Positions 17,233 through 24,813 of a DNA stretch of 57,320 nt are shown piece by piece. Position 1 is the stretch's first letter. Each line of letters opens with the position of its first letter. Source of the stretch: Streptacidiphilus carbonis. Lineage in GTDB: Bacteria > Actinomycetota > Actinomycetes > Streptomycetales > Streptomycetaceae. The stretch covers positions 74,939-132,258 of the forward strand of contig NZ_BBPM01000006.1 in NCBI RefSeq assembly GCF_000787775.1, in the 5' to 3' direction. The notes below the pieces were generated by a model. That model was not told the DNA's origin, searched no databases, and saw only the letters and a list, made by a program, of their open reading frames with translations. The position numbers were made by a program, and so were the translations under genes.

Positions 17233-17255
17233 GCCGGCCCCGCCCTGCTGACCTT

Positions 17256-17280
17256 TGCTGGGAGGCGCCGCCTCGCAGCA
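17256..17280 (+). terminator. Dyad after the LysR gene
   Basis: Twelve-bp arms 17256-17267 and 17269-17280 pair with one mismatch around a single central base, 24 nt after the LysR stop. It may end that transcript; the lack of a real loop also fits a protein-binding dyad ahead of the SDR gene. Confidence 0.4.
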
Positions 17281-17434
17281 GGGAGGAAGCTGGTCCTGAC
17301 CTGGACCCCCGTGGCCTTTGACGTCGGGTCCCACCAGTGCCTACGTTCCCAGTAGTCGACCGGCCGACCGGTCCCGGCCGGGAGATCCGGCCCGGATCCC
17401 CAGCTTTTCAGGACTGTCTCGAAGAAGGTTCACC

Positions 17435-18148
17435 ATGCGTCCGCACACCCAGAAGGTCGCCGTCGTCACCGGTGCATCGCAAGGCATCGGCGCCGGTCTG
17501 GTCGACGGCTACCGCAAACTCGGCTACGCCGTCGTCGCCACTTCGCGTTCGATCGCCCCCAGCGACGATCCCGACGTGCTCACGGTCCAGGGGGACATCG
17601 CCGATCCTGCCGCGGCCCAGCGCATCATCGCCGCCGGCGTCGAGCGGTTCGGCCGGATCGACACCCTGGTCAACAACGCTGGACTGTTCCTGGCCAAGCC
17701 CTTCACCGACTACACGGCGGACGACTACACCGCGGTGACCGCTGTGAACCTTGCCGGGTTCTTCCGCATCACGCAGCTGGCCGTCGCGCAAATGCTCGGT
17801 CAGAACAGCGGCCACATCGTCAATATCACCACCAGCCTGGTCGACAACGCCGACGCCCGGGTGCCGTCCGTGCTGGCCTCGTTGACCAAGGGCGGCCTGC
17901 AGTCCGCCACCAAGTCCCTGGCCATCGAGTACGCCGCCCGCGGCATCCGCGTCAACGCGGTCTCGCCGGGCATCATCAAGACCTCCATGCACCCCGAGGA
18001 CAGCCGTCCGGCCCTCGCCGCCCTCCACCCGGTCGGCCGGATGGGCGAGGTGGGCGACATCGTCGACGCCGTCCTCTACCTCGAGAACGCCCCGTTCGTG
18101 ACCGGCGAGATCCTCCACGTCGACGGCGGCCAGAGCGCCGGCCACTGA
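17435..18148 (+). CDS. SDR family oxidoreductase, atypical active site
   Basis: A 237-residue short-chain dehydrogenase-like protein. The Rossmann TGASQGIG (about residues 11-18), NNAG, the NITTSLVD strand with the Ser, and IRVNAVSPGIIKT are all present. The catalytic YxxxK is altered: at the expected place the protein reads VPSVLASLTKGGLQSATKSLA, so the Lys is kept but the Tyr position holds a non-Tyr residue. Catalysis may be impaired or use another residue. The ATG at 17435 follows GAAGAAGG. A 49-nt gap with four tandem ribosome-site repeats leads to the next gene, so the SDR and NTF2-like genes form a unit. Confidence 0.85.
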   Translation: MRPHTQKVAVVTGASQGIGAGLVDGYRKLGYAVVATSRSIAPSDDPDVLTVQGDIADPAAAQRIIAAGVERFGRIDTLVNNAGLFLAKPFTDYTADDYTAVTAVNLAGFFRITQLAVAQMLGQNSGHIVNITTSLVDNADARVPSVLASLTKGGLQSATKSLAIEYAARGIRVNAVSPGIIKTSMHPEDSRPALAALHPVGRMGEVGDIVDAVLYLENAPFVTGEILHVDGGQSAGH

Positions 18149-18154
18149 CCCGAC

Positions 18155-18190
18155 CACCAGGAGCACCAGGAGCACCAGGAGCACCAGGAG
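18155..18190 (+). repeat. Four tandem CACCAGGAG repeats carrying Shine-Dalgarno sequences
   Basis: Four perfect 9-nt copies (18155-18163, 18164-18172, 18173-18181, 18182-18190) lie between the SDR stop and the ATG at 18198. Each contains AGGAG; the last is 7 nt from the ATG and is the working ribosome site. The array can expand or contract by slippage and offers several ribosome docking sites. Confidence 0.85.
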
Positions 18191-18197
18191 CAGCACG

Positions 18198-18569
18198 ATG
18201 CACCCTGCACCAGACAGCGAAGCGATCCTGCGCACCGTCCTCGACCAGTGGAAGGCCGCCGTCGACAAGCACGAACCAACCCGGGTCGCCGACTTGTTCA
18301 CCAAGGATGCGATCTTCCAGGGACTGCACCCCTACAGCGTCGGCAGGTCCGGCGTCGCCGACTACTACGCCTCACAGCCCCTCGGGATTACAGCCCTGTA
18401 CCGGATCCTGGAGACCAGGCGCCCGGCCGACGACCTCGTGCTCGGCTACCTCAGCGTCGACTTCTCCTTCAGCGACCGCCCGTCGCTGGGCGTCAACCTC
18501 AGCCTCCTGCTGCGGCGCGAGGGAGATGCCTGGCACATCAGCCACTACCAGGTCTCCCTTCTCCCCTGA
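18198..18569 (+). CDS. NTF2-like (SnoaL/DUF4440-type) protein
   Basis: A 123-residue cone-shaped alpha+beta barrel protein by pattern: an N-terminal helix EAILRTVLDQWKAAVDKHEPTRVADLFTKDAIFQGLHPYSVGRSGVADYY, then strands ending in LLRREGDAWHISHYQVSLLP. The family contains small-molecule binding proteins, cyclases and hydrolases, and calcium-calmodulin-kinase-II association-like folds; no catalytic residue can be named. Its position 49 nt after the SDR suggests joint function on one small molecule. Confidence 0.75.
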   Translation: MHPAPDSEAILRTVLDQWKAAVDKHEPTRVADLFTKDAIFQGLHPYSVGRSGVADYYASQPLGITALYRILETRRPADDLVLGYLSVDFSFSDRPSLGVNLSLLLRREGDAWHISHYQVSLLP

Positions 18570-18711
18570 GCCGTCACCTGAGCTGTCACCGAGGCGCCTG
18601 ACCCTTGCGTGGCGTCCCGTCGTGGTCGGCCCACCGCCCCGAAGCGAGGTCGTCGCTGAGGTCCTCTACCTGCCCGCTAGGGTGATCCTGCGATTCGACG
18701 AGGGGGACCGG

Positions 18712-19404
18712 GTGGAGCAGCAGTTGAGCATCGCGGTGGCGCAGCCGAGGTGCGTCGCCCACGACGTCAGGGGCAATGCGCAGGCCCACGCGGAGGCCGT
18801 TCGGGCTGCGGACGCGCGGGTGGTGGTGTTCCCCGAGATGTCGCTGACGGGATACGAGCTGGACGCGGTGCCAGTCGCCCCGGACGACGAAAGGCTGGCT
18901 CCCATCGTTGCCGCTTGCGCCGAGACCGGTGCCGTCGCCCTGGTCGGCGCTGCCGTGCCAGGACCGTGCATCGGCGTCCTGGCTGTGGACGGGGACGGTG
19001 CCCGGGCCGTCTACGGAAAGGTCCACCTGCACGGCAGCGAGGCCGACCGCTTCGTGCCCGGCGAGCCCGCCGTGATCGAGGTGGACGGCTGGCGGCTGGG
19101 ACTCGCCGTCTGCCGTGACACCGGCGTGCCCGAGCACGCCGCGAGGACGGCGGCGCTGGGAATCGACGGCTACCTGGCCGGGGTCGTCCACGCCGACGAC
19201 GAGGTCGAGGTCCACGGCGAGCGCGCGCGTCGGGTCGCCGCCGACCACGGCGTGTGGGTCGCCACGGCCGCCTTCGCCGGTCCGACCGGCGGCGGCTTCG
19301 ACCGGACCTCCGGCCGCTCGGGGATCTGGTCCTCCGACGGAAAGCTGATCGCCGAGGCGGGCGCCGCCCCGGACGAGGTCGCACGGGCGGTCTTCCGCAA
19401 GTAG
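18712..19404 (+). CDS. Carbon-nitrogen hydrolase (nitrilase superfamily)
   Basis: A 230-residue amidase/nitrilase-fold protein. The Glu-Lys-Cys triad is visible as E42 in VVFPEMSLTGYE, K103 in VYGKVHLHG and C134 in LAVCRDTGVPEHA; GVHVAT-like strand sequence (HGVWVATAAFAG) follows. At 230 residues it is shorter than many members but covers the whole domain. The start is a GTG at 18712 after GAGGGGG; the frame is open upstream but overlaps the NTF2-like gene. Expected to hydrolyse a carboxamide in the cytosol. It may be the third gene of the SDR-NTF2 unit (142-nt gap) or independent. Confidence 0.85.
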   Translation: MEQQLSIAVAQPRCVAHDVRGNAQAHAEAVRAADARVVVFPEMSLTGYELDAVPVAPDDERLAPIVAACAETGAVALVGAAVPGPCIGVLAVDGDGARAVYGKVHLHGSEADRFVPGEPAVIEVDGWRLGLAVCRDTGVPEHAARTAALGIDGYLAGVVHADDEVEVHGERARRVAADHGVWVATAAFAGPTGGGFDRTSGRSGIWSSDGKLIAEAGAAPDEVARAVFRK

Positions 19405-19456
19405 CTGCCCTGACCCCCGCTCACCTGGCGCGAAGCGACGACTCCCCAGCGGGCCG

Positions 19457-20602
19457 TCAGCGACGTCGGTGGTTGTTGAGCCGCGCGGCCTGGCGTGTCA
19501 GATGGTCGCGTTCGGCGAGGTCGGGTGCCTTGTGGGCGGCCTCGGCGTACAGCCGTGCCGCCGTCGCCAGGTCGCCGTCGCGCTCATGGAGGTACGCCGC
19601 GACCGCGGTGTGACGGGGCAGTGAGTCGTCCAGTTGCGCCAGGGCTGCCAGGCCGGCGCGCGGTCCGTCGGCCTGGCCGACCGCGACCGCGCGGTTGAGC
19701 CGCACGACCGGACTGTCCGTCAGACGGGTGAGCTCGTCGTACCACTCGACGATCTGCACCCAGTCGGTCTCCTCGGCGGTGGGCGCGTCGGCGTGCAGCG
19801 CCGCGATGGCGGCCTGGGCCTGGAACTCGCCCAGCCGGTCGCGGGCGAGCGCCGCCTGCAGGATTCCGACGCCCTCGGCGATCATCCCGGTGTCCCACCG
19901 GCCGCGGTCCTGCTCGGCGAGAGGTACCAGGCTGCCGTCCGGCGCGGTCCTGGCGGGGCGCCGGGCGTGGTGGAGCAGCATGAGGGCGAGCAGTCCGGCC
20001 GCCTCGGGGTGGTCGACTGCGGCGGCGAGCTGGCGGGTGAGGCGGATGGCTTCGGCGGCGAGGTCGACGTCGCCGCCGTAGCCCTCGTTGAAGACCAGGT
20101 ACAGCACGCGCAGCACGGTGGCGACGTCGCCGGGCCGGTCGAAGCGCACGTCGGAGACGGTTCGCTTGGCCCGGCTGATCCGCTGCGCCATGGTCGCCTC
20201 GGGTACCAGGTAGGCCTGGGCGATCTGGCGGGTGGTCAGCCCGCCGACGGCGCGCAGGGTGAGCGCGACGGCGGACGCCGGGGTCAACGAGGGGTGGGCG
20301 CACAGGAAGTAGAGCTGGAGGGTGTCGTCCACCGCGGACGCGGGCCCGGGCGCCGGCTGTTCGTCGAGGAGGTCCTCACGGCGCCGGCGGGCGGCATCCG
20401 AGCGGGTGGCGTCGAGGAATTTGTGCCAGGCCACGGTGACCAGCCAGCCCTTCGCGTCGCGCGGAGGGTCGGCCGGCCAGAGGCGCGCGGCCTGGACCAG
20501 TGCGTCCTGGACGGCGTCCTCGGCCGCCGCGAAGTCGGCTCCGCGGCGGCCGAGGACGGTGAGCACGCTCGGGGTGAGGCTCCGGATCAGGGCCTCGTCC
20601 AT
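19457..20602 (-). CDS. ECF sigma factor, ECF42-type with C-terminal TPR-like region
   Basis: A 381-residue alternative sigma factor. Region 2 lies at about residues 10-75 (AAEDAVQDALVQAARLWP, GWLVTVAWHKFLDATRSDAARRRR), region 4 around 115-165 (LTTRQIAQAYLVPEATMAQRISRAKRTV) and a long alpha-helical C-terminus with LYLVFNEGYGG, WDTGMIAEGVGILQAA and ending AARLYAEAAHKAPDLAERDHLTRQAARL. This long C-terminus and the adjacent DGPF/YCII gene define the ECF42 group, where the C-terminal domain controls activity without an anti-sigma factor. I use ATG 20602; a GTG at 20614 overlapping the YCII stop (GTGA) is an equal alternative. Convergent with the nitrilase-like gene. Confidence 0.9.
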   Translation of the reverse strand: MDEALIRSLTPSVLTVLGRRGADFAAAEDAVQDALVQAARLWPADPPRDAKGWLVTVAWHKFLDATRSDAARRRREDLLDEQPAPGPASAVDDTLQLYFLCAHPSLTPASAVALTLRAVGGLTTRQIAQAYLVPEATMAQRISRAKRTVSDVRFDRPGDVATVLRVLYLVFNEGYGGDVDLAAEAIRLTRQLAAAVDHPEAAGLLALMLLHHARRPARTAPDGSLVPLAEQDRGRWDTGMIAEGVGILQAALARDRLGEFQAQAAIAALHADAPTAEETDWVQIVEWYDELTRLTDSPVVRLNRAVAVGQADGPRAGLAALAQLDDSLPRHTAVAAYLHERDGDLATAARLYAEAAHKAPDLAERDHLTRQAARLNNHRRR

Positions 20603-20610
20603 CGATGAGG

Positions 20611-21018
20611 TCACTCCGTGACGGTGGAGTGGCAGCCCAGGAACGGGCGCAGCTCCAGCCACTCGTGGATCGGCCTGCCGGCCGCCCCGGGGGCGGCCGA
20701 CAGTTCCCCGGCCAGGTCGAGTGCGCGCTGGTAGCTGTCGACGTCGATCACCATCCACCCGGCGATGAGATCCTTGGTCTCGGCGAACGGACCGTCGGTG
20801 ACCGGCGGGCGCCCCTCGCCGTCGTACCGCACGAACGTTCCGCCGGGGGCGAGCGCCTGGCTGTCGACGAACTCGCCGGTCTGCTCCAGCCGGGCCGCGA
20901 AGTCGTTCATGTACTGCATGTGGGCCGAGATCTCCTCCGGCGTCCACTTCTCCATCGGCACGTCGTTGACCGCGGCCGGGGCGCCCCGGTAGTGCTTGAG
21001 CAGCAGGTACTTGGCCAT
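20611..21018 (-). CDS. YCII/DGPF-domain protein
   Basis: A 135-residue protein with the defining TDGPFAETKDLIAGWMVIDVDSYQRAL motif, beginning MAKYLLLKHYRGAP. DGPF proteins are the regular genomic partner of ECF42 sigma factors, commonly under their control; a biochemical activity is not established. Strong ribosome site CGAGGAGG before ATG 21018. Its TGA overlaps a possible GTG start of the sigma gene, so the two are one operon with the YCII gene first. Confidence 0.88.
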   Translation of the reverse strand: MAKYLLLKHYRGAPAAVNDVPMEKWTPEEISAHMQYMNDFAARLEQTGEFVDSQALAPGGTFVRYDGEGRPPVTDGPFAETKDLIAGWMVIDVDSYQRALDLAGELSAAPGAAGRPIHEWLELRPFLGCHSTVTE

Positions 21019-21214
21019 GGTGATCCTCCTCGCTGGTGCGACCCATTGTGGTCGCGTTCACAGCCGGGACGGAGCCGGACACCCGATCTCGACATCGCCG
21101 ACAAACCTTTTTCCGGGGGCGGTGGTGCTGACGGCTGACCCGGGCCGGGGCGGGAGCGATCCTCCCACGGGCGGCCGGCCGCGGCGTCTCCCCGGAGGGG
21201 CGGCCGAGGCCCGG

Positions 21215-21243
21215 TTGACATGTGCAGGTCGCTCAACAATCCT
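21215..21243 (+). promoter_or_regulatory. Possible promoter of the G1 peptidase gene
   Basis: TTGACA (21215-21220) is a perfect -35; 17 nt on, AATCCT (21238-21243) is a weak -10, within a small CAACA-N6-TGTTG dyad (21234-21249). About 50 nt before the ATG at 21295. Confidence 0.35.
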
Positions 21244-21294
21244 CTGTTGCACCATCAGGTCGCCTGAATCCCAGGCGAGGACAGGGGGATCCGC

Positions 21295-22020
21295 ATGCGC
21301 CGCACCACGACCGCCGCACTGCTGGCACTCGGGCTCACCACCGCACTGGCAGCACCCGCCTCCGCCCACGCCGCACCCGCCGTCCGCCACCTCGACCACC
21401 GCCTGGTCCGGCACGCGGGCGCGAACGACAACTGGGGCGGCTACGCCGTCACCGGCGGCACGTACCGCACCGTCACCGGCGACTGGACCGTGCCCGCACT
21501 GGACTGCTCGGCCACGGCCGGCGACATATCCTTCTGGTCCGGCCTCGACGGCTGGACCAGCACCAGCGTCGAACAGATCGGCCTCGACGCGGTCTGCACC
21601 CGCAAGGGAGCCGTGCAGTACAACCCGTGGGTCGAGATGTACCCGGCGAACTCGATCTACTTCACCGAGACCGTCAAGGCCGGGGACGCCATGACCTCCT
21701 CGGTGACCACCAACGGCAGCGGCAGCTTCACCCTGACACTGGCCGACCCCACCCAGGGCTGGACCAAGACCTACACCAAGACCCTCACCGGCGCGCCGCT
21801 CAGCTCCGCCGAGGTGATCGTCGAGGCCATCGGCAGCCAGACCATCCCGCCCTGCCCCGACTTCCACCAGGTCCGGTTCACCGACGTCACCGCCAACGGC
21901 CAGGCCTTCGGCTCCGCGGGTACCGTCAGCACCACCAACCTGGAGCGCAACGGCGTGCTGCTCACCCAGGACGGCACACTGACCGGCACCGCCTTCCCCG
22001 TGACCTGGCTGCACACCTGA
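21295..22020 (+). CDS. Secreted glutamic endopeptidase (peptidase family G1)
   Basis: A 241-residue exported protease. A signal peptide covers about residues 1-27 (RRTT, then LLALGLTTALAAPASAHA). The mature part carries the G1 features: NWGGYAVTGGTYRTVTGDWTVP, FWSGLDGWTSTSVEQIGLD with the catalytic Gln at 94, WVEMYPANSIYF and SSAEVIVEAIG containing the partner Glu (E173 or E177). C71 and C101 could pair. G1 enzymes are acid-active and best known in fungi, with bacterial members mostly uncharacterised. GGGGG-type ribosome site before the ATG. Monocistronic; a scavenging role is likely. Confidence 0.85.
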   Translation: MRRTTTAALLALGLTTALAAPASAHAAPAVRHLDHRLVRHAGANDNWGGYAVTGGTYRTVTGDWTVPALDCSATAGDISFWSGLDGWTSTSVEQIGLDAVCTRKGAVQYNPWVEMYPANSIYFTETVKAGDAMTSSVTTNGSGSFTLTLADPTQGWTKTYTKTLTGAPLSSAEVIVEAIGSQTIPPCPDFHQVRFTDVTANGQAFGSAGTVSTTNLERNGVLLTQDGTLTGTAFPVTWLHT

Positions 22021-22062
22021 CCCTGCGGGGGCGGACCCGTCCGCGGGCGCGCGACGATCGTG

Positions 22063-22109
22063 CGTCAATTACGGATTGACGATTAGGGGTCGTCAATCTA
22101 CGATTGACG
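22063..22109 (+). promoter_or_regulatory. Twin palindromes embedded in a leaderless promoter
   Basis: CGTCAAT-N5-ATTGACG occurs twice, at 22063-22081 and 22091-22109, with perfect 7-bp arms and centres 28 bp apart. The same DNA holds TTGACG (22076-22081), 17 nt and TACGAT (22099-22104), a near-ideal promoter. One palindrome ends in the -35, the other contains the -10. The predicted start point is at about 22111, the first base of the ATG, and there is no Shine-Dalgarno, so the mRNA appears leaderless and under tight repression. Confidence 0.7.
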
Positions 22110-22110
22110 C

Positions 22111-22812
22111 ATGAGCCCACTCAACATCAACCTCGCGGACCTGATCGCCCGTCTCGCCGAGGAACTGCCCGACGCCGACGACCTGGCCCGTATCACCGAG
22201 GCGCAACTGCGCGCCCAGACCCTGTCCGACCTCGGCGACCAGCTCGTCGGCCACTACGTCGGCAAGGCCAAGCAGGCCGGCGCGTCGTGGAGCGAGATCG
22301 GCGACGCCATCGGAGTGTCCAAGCAGGCCGCCCAGCAACGCCACACGCCCGCCCCGTTCGATCGGTACACCGACCTGAACCGGCACAGCATCGTGCTGGC
22401 GCAGGAGGCCGCCCGGACCCACAGGCACGACTTCATCGGCACCGAGCACATGCTGCTCGGCCTGCTCGGCGAACCGCGGGGCCTGGCATACGAGGTGCTG
22501 CTGGCGAAGACCGAGTCGGAGCAGCGCATCCGCGACGCGGTCGAGGAAGCGCTGCCACCGGCCAAGAAGAAGGCACCGCGGGGTCACATCGCGTTCCGAG
22601 CGGACGGCAAGGAGGCTATCGAGCAGGCCCTGCGCGCGTCCGCCGACCTCGGCCACGACTGGGTCGGCACGGAGCACTCGCTGCTCGGCCTGATCCGGGT
22701 CGAGGACAGCCCGGCCGCGCAGATCCTGCGCAACCTCGGCTTCACCGCGGAGGAACTGCACGAGACGGTCCGGGCCGAGGCCCCCGACCGGTTCACCGAG
22801 CGGAACCAGTAG
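22111..22812 (+). CDS. Clp N-domain (ClpR repeat) protein with N-terminal helix-turn-helix
   Basis: A 233-residue cytosolic protein. Residues 1-80 hold helices with an HTH-like ASWSEIGDAIGVSKQAAQQRH (about 58-78). Residues ~85-147 and ~156-225 are two Clp_N repeats (IVLAQEAARTHRHDFIGTEHMLLGLLGE and EQALRASADLGHDWVGTEHSLLGLIR are the paired cores), as found at the N-terminus of ClpA/ClpC, but there is no AAA+ ATPase domain. The protein could bind Clp substrates or adaptors, or act as a DNA-binding sensor coupled to protein quality control. The twin palindromes at its promoter suggest autoregulation by its own HTH. No direct function is known to me. Confidence 0.85.
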   Translation: MSPLNINLADLIARLAEELPDADDLARITEAQLRAQTLSDLGDQLVGHYVGKAKQAGASWSEIGDAIGVSKQAAQQRHTPAPFDRYTDLNRHSIVLAQEAARTHRHDFIGTEHMLLGLLGEPRGLAYEVLLAKTESEQRIRDAVEEALPPAKKKAPRGHIAFRADGKEAIEQALRASADLGHDWVGTEHSLLGLIRVEDSPAAQILRNLGFTAEELHETVRAEAPDRFTERNQ

Positions 22813-22840
22813 CAGGGAGCCAGGAGCAACGGCAAGACAG

Positions 22841-22874
22841 GTGGACCCCGCACCCGCACGGATGCGGGGCCCAC
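22841..22874 (+). terminator. Stem-loop after the Clp_N gene
   Basis: GTGG-A-CCCCGCA (22841-22852) pairs with TGCGGGG-C-CCAC (22863-22874), an 11-bp stem with one mismatch and a 10-nt loop, 29 nt past the stop. It separates the Clp_N gene from the two-component operon. Confidence 0.55.
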
Positions 22875-22985
22875 CGGCGAGCGCTCCGTACGGCCGTGCG
22901 GTCCGGCGTCGGCGACCACCACGTACCGTGCCGTAAGCGCTTTTCGATACGCCGACGATATGCGCCGACTCGTAGCATCGGGAGC

Positions 22986-23681
22986 ATGCGTGTGCTGATC
23001 GTCGAGGACGAGCCCTACCTGGCCGAAGCCATCCGCGACGGCCTGCGCCTGGAGGCGATCGCGGCCGACATCGCGGGCGACGGCGACACCGCGCTGGAAC
23101 TGCTGGACGTCAACAGCTACGACATCGCCGTCCTGGACCGGGACGTCCCCGGGCCCTCCGGTGACGAGATCGCCCGACACATCGTCGCCTCCGGCAGCGG
23201 CATGCCGATCCTCATGCTCACCGCCGCCGACCGTCTCGACGACAAGGCGTCCGGTTTCGAACTCGGCGCCGACGACTACCTCACCAAACCCTTCGAACTC
23301 CGAGAACTCGGGCTCAGGCTCCGAGCCCTCGACCGCAGGCGCGCCCACAGCAGGCCTCCCGTGCTGGAGACCGCAGGCCTGCGGCTGGACCCGTTCCGCA
23401 GAGAGGTCTACCGGGACGGCCGCTTCGTCGCGCTGACCCGGAAGCAGTTCGCCGTGCTCGAAGTCCTGCTGGCCGCCGACGGCGGTGTCGTCAGCGCCGA
23501 GGAACTCCTGGAACGCGCCTGGGACGAGAACGCCGACCCGTTCACCAACGCCGTGCGCATCACGGTCTCGGCACTGCGCAAGCGTCTCGGCGAGCCCTGG
23601 ACCATCGCCACCGTGCCGGGCGTCGGCTACCGCATCGACCGCCGTCCGGGATCCGGGCCCGAGGGAGGAGAGCGTGGATAG
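22986..23681 (+). CDS. OmpR-family response regulator
   Basis: A 231-residue regulator: receiver domain at 1-115 with acidic pocket E7-D8, phospho-acceptor D51 in DIAVLDRDVPGPSG and K101 in YLTKPFE, then a winged-helix DNA-binding domain (about 130-225, LTRKQFAVLEVLLAADGGVVSAEELLERAW and VRITVSALRKRLG). It overlaps the following sensor kinase gene by 8 nt, so the pair is translated together. GGGAGC before the ATG. Direct repeats (GATACGCCGAC, GATATGCGCCGAC) at 22946-22970 are possible self-binding sites. The output is probably the VanJ-like gene downstream. Confidence 0.93.
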   Translation: MRVLIVEDEPYLAEAIRDGLRLEAIAADIAGDGDTALELLDVNSYDIAVLDRDVPGPSGDEIARHIVASGSGMPILMLTAADRLDDKASGFELGADDYLTKPFELRELGLRLRALDRRRAHSRPPVLETAGLRLDPFRREVYRDGRFVALTRKQFAVLEVLLAADGGVVSAEELLERAWDENADPFTNAVRITVSALRKRLGEPWTIATVPGVGYRIDRRPGSGPEGGERG

Positions 23682-24765
23682 GGACCCCGGTCTGAGCGTC
23701 CGCGTCAAACTCACCCTCAGCTACGCCGGATTCCTCATGGTCGCAGGCGTCCTGCTGCTCGCGGCGATGGGGGTGTACCTGGAGCATTCCCTGCCCAACG
23801 TGACCACCATCATCGGCGGAGGACTGCTGATCCGCTCCGAGCTCCTGCGCGGCTTCCTGCCGGCGGCCGCCGCCGTCATGGCGTCGCTGCTGGCGTTCGG
23901 ACTGCTGGGAGGATGGATCCTGGCCGGGCGCATGCTCGCCCCGCTGACCCGCATCACGGACGCCACCCGGATGGCCACCAACGGATCGCTCTCGCACCGG
24001 ATCCGGCTGCCGGGCCCCAGCGACGAGTTCCGCGCACTCGCCGACGACTTCGACACGATGCTCGCCCGACTCGAAGCGCACGTCGCCGAACAGCAGAGAT
24101 TCGCCGCCAACGCCTCTCACGAGCTGCGCACCCCGCTAGCGATCTCGAAGGCCCTCCTCGACGTGGCCCGCACCGATCCGGACCGCGACACCGGCGAACT
24201 CCTCGACCGCCTCCGCACCGTCAACACCCGGGCGATCGACCTCACCGAGGCGCTGCTGGTGCTCAGCCGCGCCGACCGGGACACGTTCACCCGGGAGCCC
24301 GTCGACCTCTCCCTCCTCGTGGAGGAGGCCGCCGAGACTCTGCTGCCGCTCGCCGAGAAGCACGGTGTCACCGTCGACGCCTCCGGTGACATCGCCCCGG
24401 CCTTCGGATCGCCGGCGCTGCTGCGGCAGATGACGACGAACCTGGTGCACAACGCCATCGTGCACAACACGCCGGAGCAGGGCGCGGTCCGGATCAGGAC
24501 CGGCCTCCGCCCCGGGACCGCGGTGCTCACGGTCGAGAACACCGGCGAGAAGCTCTCCCCGGACCTGGTCTCGACCCTCACCGAGCCCTTCCGGCGCGGC
24601 ACCGAGCGCATCCGCGACGACCACGGAGGCGTCGGCCTGGGCCTGGCGATCGTCAAGAGGATCATCCAGGTGCACGACGGATCCCTCGCCATCACCCCGC
24701 GCTCCGCGGGCGGCCTGCACATCACCGTCGAACTGCCCGCACCGCCGCCGCATGCGGCCGCATGA
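23674..24765 (+). CDS. Sensor histidine kinase
   Basis: A 363-residue membrane kinase. Two transmembrane helices (about 13-35 and 62-84) enclose a short outer loop of ~27 residues; HAMP-like region 85-137; H-box FAANASHELRTPLA with H149; N-box NLVHNAIVHN; G-boxes in VENTG and GGVGLGLAIVKRI. The start is GTG 23674 after GGGAGGAG, overlapping the regulator stop. The small sensor loop suggests detection within or near the membrane, as in cell-envelope stress kinases. With the VanJ-like gene next, a glycopeptide or lipid II-cycle signal is plausible but unproven. Confidence 0.93.
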   Translation: MDRDPGLSVRVKLTLSYAGFLMVAGVLLLAAMGVYLEHSLPNVTTIIGGGLLIRSELLRGFLPAAAAVMASLLAFGLLGGWILAGRMLAPLTRITDATRMATNGSLSHRIRLPGPSDEFRALADDFDTMLARLEAHVAEQQRFAANASHELRTPLAISKALLDVARTDPDRDTGELLDRLRTVNTRAIDLTEALLVLSRADRDTFTREPVDLSLLVEEAAETLLPLAEKHGVTVDASGDIAPAFGSPALLRQMTTNLVHNAIVHNTPEQGAVRIRTGLRPGTAVLTVENTGEKLSPDLVSTLTEPFRRGTERIRDDHGGVGLGLAIVKRIIQVHDGSLAITPRSAGGLHITVELPAPPPHAAA

Positions 24766-24813
24766 GCCCCACCAGCAACCCTTCCACCATTTCAGATTTC
24801 GGGAACGTCACCA

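Noticed and set aside
18155-18190. Short tandem repeats as a CRISPR array
   Set aside because: The units abut with no spacers and there are no cas genes.
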